The notes below the pieces were generated by a model that was not told the DNA's origin, did no database searches, and saw only the letters and a program-made list of their open reading frames with translations. From NCBI GenBank assembly GCA_949317995.1, contig OX439047.1, forward strand, positions 2,714,501 through 2,778,500: 64,000 bases of DNA. Reading direction: 5' to 3'. Shown here piece by piece: positions 39,890-49,681 of this stretch (its first letter is position 1; each line of letters opens with the position of its first letter). This DNA is from Acholoe squamosa (lineage: Eukaryota > Annelida > Polychaeta > Phyllodocida > Polynoidae). A program made the position numbers and the translations under genes.

Positions 39890-41390
39890 GAGGTCATATA
39901 GAAATTACTCTAAATCTGATCTTGAAGACGCACTCACTGACCTGGACTGGAGAACCTTTTATAGCCTCGCCACCCCATCTCTGAAGTGGAATTTTATCCT
40001 CAAAAACATATATAACTACCTTCATGTAAACTGTCCTATCAGGGAGTTCACCTTCAGAGATCATGGTGAAGAATGATTCAATGTACACATATTGGAACTC
40101 ATATGTGACAAAAAGCAGCAATGGAGCAATTTAATGGTGATCCTTTCTTTTTTAATGAAGCCAGTACCATTAGGGACAATCTGAGGCTGGTCAATTAGTC
40201 CAATACGCTTAAGACCCAGTGCAGTTCTGGCGAGCTATAAATGACCCCAAGACAAAACCATACACACATCTCACTCTGTGACCCCCAGACAGGTCAAGCC
40301 ATTGACAATAATCTCACAGCAGATTCCATAAACGGGTTTTTTGCTAATGTAAGCAAGAAACTATTTGACAAAAAAGTCTGTGGTGGACTAAATCCCTTAA
40401 ATACTGTATATAAATGCCCAGATAAGAATGAGTACACATCACATGTTCAAGACATTATGGTAAATATTACTGATGTAAGAAAGGCTATTTTAAGTACTAA
40501 TGTACATAAACCCTCACAAACACTTAAAAGAAAAGGCCATCCTATTTTCATAATAGGCTCTTTTGGTAATTAATCCAAGAATAGTAAGCTTCTTGATTAA
40601 TCTTTATATTAAATAAAAAGATTATGTTACAGTTTGCACTTCATCTGTTATCATAAGGGCAGAGAGCATGCTTCCCTAATGCAGCCTATGACATCACTGT
40701 GGATTAAATGCACCCTGTTGCTGACTGCAAAGTACTTCTATTTACAAATAAATGTTTCTCATAGTTGTCTTTCAACACTGCTTGCATATATGTCTTTTGA
40801 TTATTACACTGAATAACACATTTGAGCTATCCTACTTGATTTAATGATGCAACACACTGTAATATTGCAATTAATAGCATCTTTTGCAATGGCCCTTATG
40901 ATAGATGAAGTGCAGACTATGATAGAATCATTTTATTCATTATAAAGACTACCAGAGGAGGCCATCATGAAAATAGGTTGGCCTTTTCTTTTAAAGACAC
41001 GCTGTCATGTATCCCTGAACAAGTCACTCATCTGTTCCAATGTTCATTTAACATGAGTATATGTTCCCCTCTGAATGGACCAACGCTGTTGTAACGCCTA
41101 TCCCCAAACAAGGGGATACCACACAGGTGATATACCTTAGGCCTCTCAGTATACTACTGGTTATTAGTAAATTACAAGAAAAAGTAGCCCATGAATTTTT
41201 GTATAATTTCCTACAGGATAAAGGCTTGCTGTCAAAGTACCAATACGGTTTTGGTCGCACTGTACTTATCATTCTGGAGGCAATTACTCAACAGGCTATG
41301 ACTGCCCACTTTCAAGTCATAGTGGGAAGCCTTAACTTAGTGACAACACAGCCCAATAGTAATGGTCATGTAGTACCTGCAGCACTATGA
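39890..41390 (+). pseudogene. LINE B linker and N-terminal reverse transcriptase remnant
   Basis: YRNYSKSDLEDALTDLDW (about 39,900) and FWRAINDPKTKPYTH (about 40,225) belong to the endonuclease-RT linker, and ITDVRKAILSTNVHK follows at about 40,470. RT starts near 41,061 with PSEWTNAVVTPIPKQGD, then LRPLSILLVISKLQEKV and LLSKYQYGFGR, corresponding to RT blocks 0-2. Nothing of the YADD-bearing palm follows. AT-rich sequence of about 480 bp between 40,575 and 41,050 looks like a separate insertion or decayed spacer. Confidence 0.7.
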
Positions 41391-41659
41391 CAGCCCTACC
41401 AAAAGCTATGTGATTGCTACATAACTGCTGATCGTACAGAGCAGTCGTAGGGGCTTACCTACGATCACTGGCACTAACTTTTAGGTTATGAAGACGTAGT
41501 TGCAGTAAGCAGTCGTAGTGCCTTAAGAAATGGCCTCCAGATTATTGTACATATGTGAAGCATGTAGTCATGAACTGTGACTTGATTATATTCTGTTGAT
41601 ATTGTAACCCGACGCCACTTAGTGTTGTTACAATAAACAATTTAAAAAAAAACGCTAGC

Positions 41660-43320
41660 TTTTATAGGACCCTTTCAAGAGTAACAGAAATAATACCATA
41701 CATAAAAGGGATAAAAACGATGTCTTGGCATGAGATGAAATGGTTAAACCATTTATCAAGTCTGGTTGAATTATCAGATTGCATAAGGTGATTAACCTGA
41801 TCAGCTTTGTAAGAGAAGCACCCTCAGAGGAAGGAAAAGTTGATGAGGATAATCTAACCCACAAAGGATCAGAAAAACCTCCTTATTTTGGTACCTTTTG
41901 ATATTTATTGAAACCGACTCTTGTTACCCTTTTGATGCAATATGCCTATCACGATGCATACACCCTATAGACAGAAATCATGTTCCTCAAGCCTGCAACA
42001 CTGACAAAACATGGACCTTAATGCTAGGGAACTTTTCAGTTGGCCGTGAATGGGTGGTTCTGTTTGGTATACAGAGATTCCATCAGCTGCCTGTTGCCTA
42101 AACAGTGATGAAAAGTCCCATAGCATTAAGGTCTAAATTTCATTAGTGTTGTGTGCTTGCTCAGGCATGTTACTAAGTGTGCATAGGGGAAGATGCATGG
42201 AGGCATGCAACCCTGAAGGTTCATTCAAAACATTGCTACTTTACCACTGATCTCAATCAACCTCATCTCAGTGCCTCACCAAGCTCTTACTCGCTTCCAA
42301 CTTCTACAGAGTCCTCACTCATGTACGAGGCTCACAGTATTGTTGGGGACTATAATAACTGTCAAAATGATTTGAATCTACTTTCATGGATATCAAAATA
42401 ATACCACCATTTACTTTCCTCTGGGCTAAATATCAGAACTATTTATTAATTTGAGAAAATTATCAAATTGTACAAAGTTTTCAAACATTAACAAAAGGAT
42501 CTTTGCCTAATCTCTAGGTTGTTGGGCCTGCGTATGAAGATTCAGTGCACAAGGTGGCACCCAATATAGGAGCGAGATATTCCCGTATTAGAACCTCGAC
42601 GCTCAGAAGCTTGAGAGCCTGTGTTGTCCTTACTACAAAAGCATACTTGGAGCACTCAGTGCTTTATGGACAGTTATTTAGATGGACTCATTGCGGTACA
42701 ATGACAATGAATGGCAGTAGTTTGCAACACTATGCTGTCCTAAAGTGTTTGAAACAAACAAGAATCACTTGTGCCTTACAGAGAACTAATACCTGGTTGA
42801 TACATCAATCAGTCATAGAGAACACAGGAGTACAGGAGGTAGGGTAGACACACTGGTCCCCTGTGTTAACACATCTGTTATCACTGGTTACTGGTGAACT
42901 GTTGGTACACGGGCCTCCAGTGCTAATGCATCATTTACGTCTGGCAAATATTTCTCTTTCATTACACAAGAACCATGTAATGCATCATTCAGCACTCAAA
43001 ATTGCTGACATGCTGGTAGACAGCCCTCTTAAAGTTTGTAAATTCCTATGACTGCAAATTTTTGTATGATATCATGGATCCAGTTATCGCCTGTTAAGAG
43101 ATGGCCTCCAAGCAGTATTGCTAAATGTTGTTACTATCATATCATATTTAAAGCTTGCTGATATAGATCCATTCACAAATGACCTTTTCTCATCAGGAAA
43201 CAAATCTTCATTACTAGTTAATTGAAGGTGTCACACAGTCTAAAAAACATGGCTTTATATATTCAGTGATTCTGTCAGTTGCATGATGGATAGCAGCCCT
43301 GTGAACAGAAATCATGTGCC
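41660..43320. other. Non-coding, with diverged internal similarity
   Basis: No gene supported; a 100-codon frame at 42,545-42,847 has no recognisable features. AGAAATCATGTTCCTCAAGC and TTGGCCGTGAATGGGTGGTT near 41,970-42,060 have diverged partners at about 43,310 and 43,580, so parts may be an old duplication. Confidence 0.45.
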
Positions 43321-43323
43321 TCT

Positions 43324-43341
43324 AGCTAGCGCCACTGATCC
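43324..43341 (+). repeat. Left arm of an 18-bp inverted repeat
   Basis: AGCTAGCGCCACTGATCC is the exact reverse complement of 46,855-46,872. Beyond it ATGCTATGGGG (43,355-43,365) has its diverged complement CCCCATAGCGT on the other side. The arms enclose the LINE C pieces. Confidence 0.7.
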
Positions 43342-44220
43342 AATGTTGGCCACAATGCTATGGGGAATTTGATCAGTTGTAGTGCTATAGGCAGATCAGC
43401 CTGATGCTAGAGGCAGGTGATCTGAGTGAGCCTCATTTCAATTAGTTCATGAGGTCATGATGTCACAAGCAGTGATGGCGGCCGGCTGGCAGCTGGAGTT
43501 GCCCGCCAGTGTGCAGTGATAGTGGAATTAAAATGATTAAGGATTAATAGTAAACTAAATAATCATACTCCAAGCTCTAATAGTTGGCCGTGAACCGAGG
43601 GTTTGTTGTGTATACAAAGATAAGATCACCTGCCTATAGCAATACATTTTTGAGTTTTGAAAATGTTTTATTGTCAAGTCACTATTCATACAGAATGTGG
43701 TAAAATTAGACAATAATGTGAATCCTCGCTCAGTTATTACATTAAGTGGTTGTTTGCACATAGTTCAATTAATAAAGATGGGAATTTATACAATGAAGGA
43801 TGAGAACAATAATATAAACAGAAAAAATGAAATCTATATAACAAACAGTATGTACTATATACACAAGTAACAACCTCTATAATCTTACAATAGAATTTCA
43901 AAAAGAAGGGAAACAGGCATGGTACACCAGTTTGTTACTATCAACAAGTTTTATACTAGCATGTATTACACTTTACCAACAAGATATATATGGACAGATG
44001 AGTAGGTACAAAACATATCTTAAACAGATGATCAGCAGATATACAGCATAAGAGTATAGTCACTGTGAGCTCATGGATGAAATTCATGCAGTGTAGTCTT
44101 TCAACAGCTCCACATGAATAAAGTCTAGTAGAGGGTGTAGTCAGTAAACAACAGCTCCCTCTACTCAATCAGGATAAGGTGTAGTCTTTCAACAGCTCCC
44201 TAACCTGTATCTTTTTCATA

Positions 44221-44670
44221 TTACTCATCCAGCTCATTCAGCTCATCACCCATTAACATCATCTGTTTAATTCTTGCTTTAAATTTAAGTTTACTTTCAC
44301 TGTGTTGGACATCAGATCGGAGATTGTTCCATAACTCAACTCCTCTATATAGCGGCGAGTTGTTGAATCCCATGTTACATGCTCTGGGAATGACTATTTT
44401 GATTTTTGATTCAGACCTCATACCTGGCCCTCTGATTTCCTCATCGACCCAATCTGGATTTCTTGATAATTTGTACATGAAGCTAAGCAATAGTTCTTGT
44501 CGTCTCCTCATCAGGATTGGAATATTTGCCCGTTCATGGAGCTCTTCTTCATTAAGATCCAAACCTCTGAAACAAATTTTAAGGCCTCTCTTCTGCATTC
44601 TGTCCAACTTTTTTAGCAGGCCTTTATTAGCCCCCTCATAGGCAAAACAAGCGTAATCAAACACAGACAT
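44221..44670 (-). pseudogene. LINE C reverse transcriptase, C-terminal part
   Basis: VFDYACFAYEGANKGLLKKL, QKRGLKICFRG, LMRRRQELLLSFMYKL and YRGVELWNNLRSDVQ are the hallmark end of LINE RT proteins, stopping at TAA 44,221. The ATG at 44,668-44,670 is incidental; it is simply where the insert joins. Confidence 0.85.
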
Positions 44671-46385
44671 GGGTCAGTGTCAGAATAAGTGTACAAAACC
44701 TGGAAAACCATGTTTTTTGGCCTTTATGCAGCCATAGAATAAATTATGCTTATCCAATTGTGTCTTCCATGGTCTCATCTTACAGAAGACATTCTAGCCT
44801 TTCTGAAAAATATCATTTGTGTCTGTCATGTAAAAATTCTTTGAGTTAAGGTGTCCCAAAGTCCCAAAATCACTAAAAATCCTGTTTTTTTGCAGTTAAG
44901 GATTTTTCACATGTCCTACTGTCCACTCAAAGACTAGAAACCCATCCAAAATTGCCTGTGGTATTAGGCATATATTAGGCCTACACTATTTATGTCAGTT
45001 TAGGTGGATGTTGATTGAGAATTTTTCACTATGGTCACTCATGTGTGGAATTTTACTCTTCGAGGCGTCTGTGCAATAACACCTAGGTCAGAATAACTCT
45101 ATCAATAATAGTGATATAATGTCTCTAATACATGTCACATAAAGAACTTATAAGGGGGTGAAGTTGGTATAAAGATTTTAGCCATCGGTCAAATGGTCCC
45201 TGATTTGTGGGTCAGAATGTCAATGTGGACTGGGTTTTCGTCACAGACGCCTCAACTGCATGTTATAATGTTGCTAATTTATTTAAGTATCCATTTGTGT
45301 TTCTTACATGTCATATCAACCAACACAGCCTGCTTATCAATTCTGACAAGCATTGGTAGGCTGTGGGTCTGCATAGTAGCATTTTGAGTACCATTTCTCA
45401 TATAGGGGGTTTTCGTCACAGACGCCTCACGATTTTGTTTGTTGCAAAGTCAGAATCATCTGGTGTTACCCAGTGGAAGTCAATTACTTGGGGGAGCCTT
45501 GTTTTTGTCAAATAAGTGTTACATCTGGTTGTTTATCAAAGATTTTCTGAAGATTCTCTGCAGACTTTGACAAATTTTGCCATCAAAGTTTAGGAATCCG
45601 ATCAAATTTCTTTCGCAGTCCAAAGATTATATCCCCTAGTACTTGCTGATGTGGTTAGATTTGGTTAATTTGGTGTCATTTTGATGAAAACAGTATAGCT
45701 TGATTGAATCAGCAAGCCTCTTGGACTTGGCAGGTGCCTGCCATGTTGATTTTGGGCGATATTTGATACAGACTCATATTCGTGAGGCGTCTGTGACGAA
45801 AACTCCTGTTGAACAAAATTCTCTCTGGTGAGCACCATATGCTGCCCTAAGGTCAAAAATGGATTGAAATGTGCAGAAATGATGTGCCCCAATTAGGTTG
45901 GGGCATTTGCTACATGTTCTGTTGATTTTATTCAAGAGTTGGTGGGTCTAAAATTGTGTTTGACCTAAAAGTGCCTCAAATTGCTCCAGAAATTCTTACC
46001 TGTACATGAAAAGAGGGTATTCAATTGACTTTTCTGCAGTTGATATGATGTTTTGTACTCTTATTCATCAATTGTGTGTGTTATAATTAGAATCCCATTA
46101 CTTATTTGGCCACAACAAGCACCAAAGTGCAAAAATAAGTTTTCGTCACAGACGCCTCCGACGGAAATGAAATTCTGGTCTTGTAATCTTGCAAAGCATC
46201 ATCTATACAATATTTATTCTCGGTAGACTATAATACATTATTATTCAATGTCCTGACCTAAAATAATTACATTTCCAGCATATTTATCTAAATTCATTGC
46301 ATTTTTAGTTTTCGTCACAGACGCCTCATTTCAACATTTTCCTCAAAAAATAAATATTTTCAGTCCATATAACCAACTAATCTAA
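44671..46385. mobile_element. Insert in LINE C with dispersed 20-bp motifs (possible non-autonomous DNA transposon)
   Basis: 1.7 kb of sequence with no long ORF, exactly between two halves of an RT. It holds GTTTTCGTCACAGACGCCTC five times and a partial sixth, in both orientations. The ends (GGGTCAGTGTCAGAATAAGT at the left; minus strand GGTTATATGGACTGAAAATA at the right) are only weakly alike, so terminal inverted repeats are not proven and the exact limits are uncertain by about 20 bp. Dispersed short motifs near both ends are typical of transposase-binding sites. Confidence 0.5.
45062..46327. repeat. Six dispersed copies of GTTTTCGTCACAGACGCCTC
   Basis: Plus-strand copies are at 45,234-45,253, 45,409-45,428, 46,139-46,158 and 46,308-46,327. 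A minus-strand copy is at 45,784-45,803, and a 12-base minus-strand core (GAGGCGTCTGTG) at 45,062-45,073. The five full copies are identical over 20 bases while the sequence between them is unrelated. None occurs elsewhere in the window. Confidence 0.9.
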
Positions 46386-46683
46386 GTAACATGGTGGTTT
46401 TATAGACTGTTACAGCAACCTTTTCAGATAACATGTTTCTGAATTTACTGAATCTAAAAAGAGGGTGGTTAATTTTGCTATTTAAGTCCTTTAGCGCAGG
46501 TTCAAAACTCAATAGACTGTCTAACTTTAGTCCTAAGTAGCAATAGTTACTCAGGGTTTCAAGTTCTTTGTTATTCAAATAAAGTTTTTGGCCCGTGGAC
46601 TTTGGCAACTTTTTGCATGAACCATACCACACGACTTTGGATTTATCCGTGTTAGCAGTAAGCCTTTTGGTTACAAACCACAT
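46360..46683 (-). pseudogene. LINE C reverse transcriptase, thumb region
   Basis: LTANTDKSKVVWYGS, YLNNKELETLSNYCYLGLKLD and VAVTVYKTTMLL are the standard post-catalytic RT motifs of LINEs (the N-x-x-K-S-K motif, YLG, and the helix before the conserved aromatic block). After TTMLL the frame runs into the insert and stops at 46,360. Confidence 0.8.
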
Positions 46684-46854
46684 TTATATATAGTATATGT
46701 TAAACATGCTTCGCGTATTTAGATGTACCATTTTCAAGCCCTTCATATTTAGAAAATCATTTAAAATGTGTAGTTGTTGCCAAGTAATTTATATACATAA
46801 AAAAAAGAATTAAATATCCACCAACATAATGATCTCATTCCCCATAGCGTTACA

Positions 46855-46872
46855 GGATCAGTGGCGCTAGCT
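46855..46872 (-). repeat. Right arm of an 18-bp inverted repeat
   Basis: GGATCAGTGGCGCTAGCT; see 43,324-43,341. Perfect over 18 bases, with similarity continuing outward on the CCCCATAGC side. Confidence 0.7.
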
Positions 46873-47184
46873 GAAGGTGGCTTACATTCTGTTCAGAAGG
46901 GTTCGGATATCCATGATGTACCATCCTCTCCGTTTCCTGCTTCTTAGATATGGAAATGAATGTATTAAAATATTGAAGAATACTTTCTACCAGTGTGTGA
47001 GCGGTGTGTCATGGCGGCATCCGACTGAGACGCGCAGCGGGATCGGAGGTGCAATATTAGAGAATAATTTGAGTCAACCTACCTGAACCTAGTCTGTCAA
47101 TGGATTAACTTCAACATAAAGGTGTTCTGAAGTGATAAGACCACAAATACAGACATAATATTTGTCAATATCGTCATAACTGCT

Positions 47185-48696
47185 ATGTCTCAGCGAGGGA
47201 TTGGACCGGCGACTAGAAAGTCAAAGAAGGGCGAGCTACCTGACAGTGCTACACTGCAAGAGGTAATTATAGCTGTCAATGCCTTGGGTTACCGAATGAC
47301 TGAATGTGAATCTAAAACTGCTGGCATCATGGAAACATTAAACAATGTTCAAGATACCCTTGGAAATGTTAAAACATCTTGTGAAAAAACTGCTGGGGCT
47401 CTAGATGGCATTAAACAGTCCATTACCACTACCCAAGATACACTTACACGTTTGACTGACTCCATGTCAACCACTGAGGCCGCCATGAAGTCACACCAAC
47501 TGGTTTCTGTAGCGCAGACTAGACTCCTTACTGAACATTGCAACAAGTTTTCAAATATAGAGAAGGATGTAAAAGGTAAAATCCTTATTATAAAGGGAGT
47601 CAAAGAAGAAGTTACTGATATAAAGGATCGAGTTACCAAGCTACTTTCTGATATTGAGGCGGACTTTGGCATTGAAACTGTAGAATATATGGAACGTGTA
47701 GGCCCGAAACCCAAGCCTAATGGTCAGGGATTTATTCCCAATGATAAACACCGTCCAATACGAGTTGGCTTAGTACGAGCCACTGTAAAACCAAAAATCA
47801 TGGCGCTTCTAAAAAACCTGAAGGGCAAGGCTTTATGGTCTAATGTCTCAATTGGAGATCAGCTTGATGAAGTGGAAAATAGACAATTCACTGATTTAAG
47901 AGCTATATACTTTCAAGCAAAGAGTGTGGGCCTCATGGCTCAGTTGCGCCAAAGATCTGTGATTATAGAAGGGAAGATATACAACTATGAGAACATTGGT
48001 AATATCCCCCATAAAGATGTAACATTGGAACTAGCTACCACAGGACTAACACCAGATGGGCTCATGTTTAGATCTGTACACAATCGTCTCTCGAATCTCT
48101 ACTCAGTCAAGTTTAAATGGAATGGAACTGAATATAACAGTGCAGAACAAGCCTTTCAGGCTGAAAAGGCAAGGCAGAGTGGCAGACCTGACGCTCTAGA
48201 GAAAATTATGTCAATGTCTAATCCCTATGATATCATGTATGAAGGCAAAGAGATCAGACACTCAGTGGAATGGGCCAAAGCTGCTGAGAGAGTAATGCTT
48301 AGCATCCTGAGATCTAAATTCAGAGATCCACAGTGTAATTATGCTCTCTTAGACACTGGAAATTTACAGTTATACGAGGCTGGCTTCCACCCAGTGTGGT
48401 CTTGCGGGTACCATCTTGGCCAAGCTAATCAGTGTACACAAGGGAGCCTAAAGTGCAAGAATCTACTAGGTATTACTCTGTGTCGACTCAGATCGGAGCT
48501 TCAAAGAGAGACTGATGAGATGGCCGAGACTACCAGAGAGGAAGAAAACCCACCCCCATTAGAAGGAGATGAAGATGAAAACCTGCCGGAAGAAAACCCA
48601 ACAGAAGTAGCACAACAACATCTTCAGACACCTAAACAACAACAACCCGGGCTAAATCCTCACAATCCTAATGGTTCACCTGAAACAGAATTGTAG
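47185..48696 (+). CDS. LINE A ORF1 protein: coiled coil - RRM-like - NADAR
   Basis: 503 residues from ATG 47,185. Residues 22-130 form a coiled coil with regular Leu/Met/Ile spacing. Residues 131-275 are RRM-like (GKILIIKGVKEE ... RPIRVGLVRATVKPKIMALL), as in ORF1p of many LINEs. Residues 293-438 are a complete NADAR (YbiA/DUF1768-type) domain: LSNLYSVKF, YNSAEQAFQAEKA (E321, K328), IRHSVEWAKAAERVM (W363), LRSKF, YALLDTG, LYEA, VWSCG (W405), CKNLLG (K425-N426, G429) and LCRLR. An acidic then Gln/Pro tail ends the protein. NADAR enzymes act on ADP-ribose-linked substrates, including ADP-ribosylated guanine. Here the other domains imply binding of element RNA. No NADAR in a LINE ORF1 is known to me. 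Confidence 0.85.
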   Translation: MSQRGIGPATRKSKKGELPDSATLQEVIIAVNALGYRMTECESKTAGIMETLNNVQDTLGNVKTSCEKTAGALDGIKQSITTTQDTLTRLTDSMSTTEAAMKSHQLVSVAQTRLLTEHCNKFSNIEKDVKGKILIIKGVKEEVTDIKDRVTKLLSDIEADFGIETVEYMERVGPKPKPNGQGFIPNDKHRPIRVGLVRATVKPKIMALLKNLKGKALWSNVSIGDQLDEVENRQFTDLRAIYFQAKSVGLMAQLRQRSVIIEGKIYNYENIGNIPHKDVTLELATTGLTPDGLMFRSVHNRLSNLYSVKFKWNGTEYNSAEQAFQAEKARQSGRPDALEKIMSMSNPYDIMYEGKEIRHSVEWAKAAERVMLSILRSKFRDPQCNYALLDTGNLQLYEAGFHPVWSCGYHLGQANQCTQGSLKCKNLLGITLCRLRSELQRETDEMAETTREEENPPPLEGDEDENLPEENPTEVAQQHLQTPKQQQPGLNPHNPNGSPETEL

Positions 48697-49312
48697 TTTG
48701 TACAGGGCCCCATGCCAGCTTAGGTATTATTGACTATAACCGCAATGAATCTGTGCCTATAATTATCATTGATCTCTACAGCGCCCACTGAGTGGGAGTC
48801 GCGGTTGGTTTAGCATTGATTTAGCTCTATTTTGGGCGCGACCCTTGTGTTTGGTATTATGTTTCAATTACCTTGACCCACTGCCCTGATGTACTCAAAA
48901 TCATAACATATCAATCAGCTGACCAGCATACGAAGGTATAGCTTTTGTTACAGGGATTCTATATGATATTTGATACGGAGTGAAATCTTTGACACAAGTA
49001 TAGGTGTAATTTCATTGACATTGAAACATTATGCATAATTGAATTGATACAATAGTGGCACTTCTCCCACAACGCGATGTATGCAAACATAGGAGGCCAT
49101 AAGAGCCGGATACCTATGTTGGGATTAAGGGGGTTAATAATGGGGGTAATATTACTGGTAAGTGTATATCAAGGAGCAAAGAGGGAGGTGATTCCCTGTA
49201 GCACAAAGTCAACCTACTGTGTAGCCATTTGTCAATCTGCAGCGCTACATGCTAATTTTTACATCAGGTATACCAATGAGGTTCAGAACACTTGCTCAAG
49301 GCTAAGTATACT
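48697..49312 (+). other. Spacer between ORF1 and ORF2 of LINE A
   Basis: No gene supported. An incidental 79-codon frame at 49,077-49,316 has no features. Confidence 0.6.
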
Positions 49313-49681
49313 ATGACGAAACCGATGTTTAAAAAGGGTTTTACAATTGTCCATTTAAATGCCCGAAGTATCCGTAATAAAATGCCTAGCTTGAGAAGGG
49401 ATTTAGATAGACAAGGTATTGAAATTATTTTATTCTCTGAAACATGGCTTAACTCTACCGACTGTGATGGCTTATACACGTTTCCCAGATATAACTTTTT
49501 TAGACAGGATCGAGTTAGTATATATAGAGGGGGAGGACTGTGTGCACATGTTGATGAAGCAGTCACTTGTTCTATCGATACTTTTAAACACTTGAATAGA
49601 TGTAATGACGATATTGAAATACAGTGGCTATTATCTGTTAAGGGAAATTCGAAAAAAATCAATTATATGCAATATATATAG
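49313..49681 (+). CDS. LINE A ORF2, first part: APE-type endonuclease
   Basis: From ATG 49,313: FTIVHLNARSIRNK, IEIILFSETWL (catalytic Glu), YNFFRQDR and RGGGLCAHV are the N-terminal and middle motifs of LINE endonucleases. The frame ends at TAG 49,679 because a run of seven A (49,652-49,658) shifts it by one; the continuation is in the next frame. With one base fewer the two parts would be in phase, so this is a recent or sequencing-level lesion. This enzyme nicks target DNA to prime reverse transcription. Confidence 0.85.
   Translation: MTKPMFKKGFTIVHLNARSIRNKMPSLRRDLDRQGIEIILFSETWLNSTDCDGLYTFPRYNFFRQDRVSIYRGGGLCAHVDEAVTCSIDTFKHLNRCNDDIEIQWLLSVKGNSKKINYMQYI

Larger units (their letters stand above)
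36580..41652 (+). mobile_element. LINE B: decayed non-LTR retrotransposon with NADAR-type ORF1
   Basis: Pieces of one element lie in order on the plus strand: ORF1 RNA-binding region, NADAR remnant, Gln/Pro/Ser linker, SGNH-like remnant, a SINE insertion, endonuclease, linker, N-terminal RT, then a probable 3' end (ACAATAAACAATTTAAAAAAAAA at 41,629-41,651). Many frame changes and stops show age. RT is lost after its first third, so an internal deletion separates about 41,390 from the tail. Clade is CR1/L2/jockey-like by endonuclease and RT motifs; no more precise call is possible. Confidence 0.8.
44221..46690 (-). mobile_element. LINE C: RT fragment split by a 1.7-kb insert
   Basis: RT sequence on the minus strand runs from 46,683 down to about 46,385, breaks off, and resumes at about 44,670 down to 44,221. 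The two halves join in the normal order of a CR1/jockey-type RT C-terminus. The element is 5'-truncated at about 46,690, and its 3' untranslated part probably extends to about 43,560. Its residues differ from LINE A and LINE B, so it is a third family. Confidence 0.7.
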
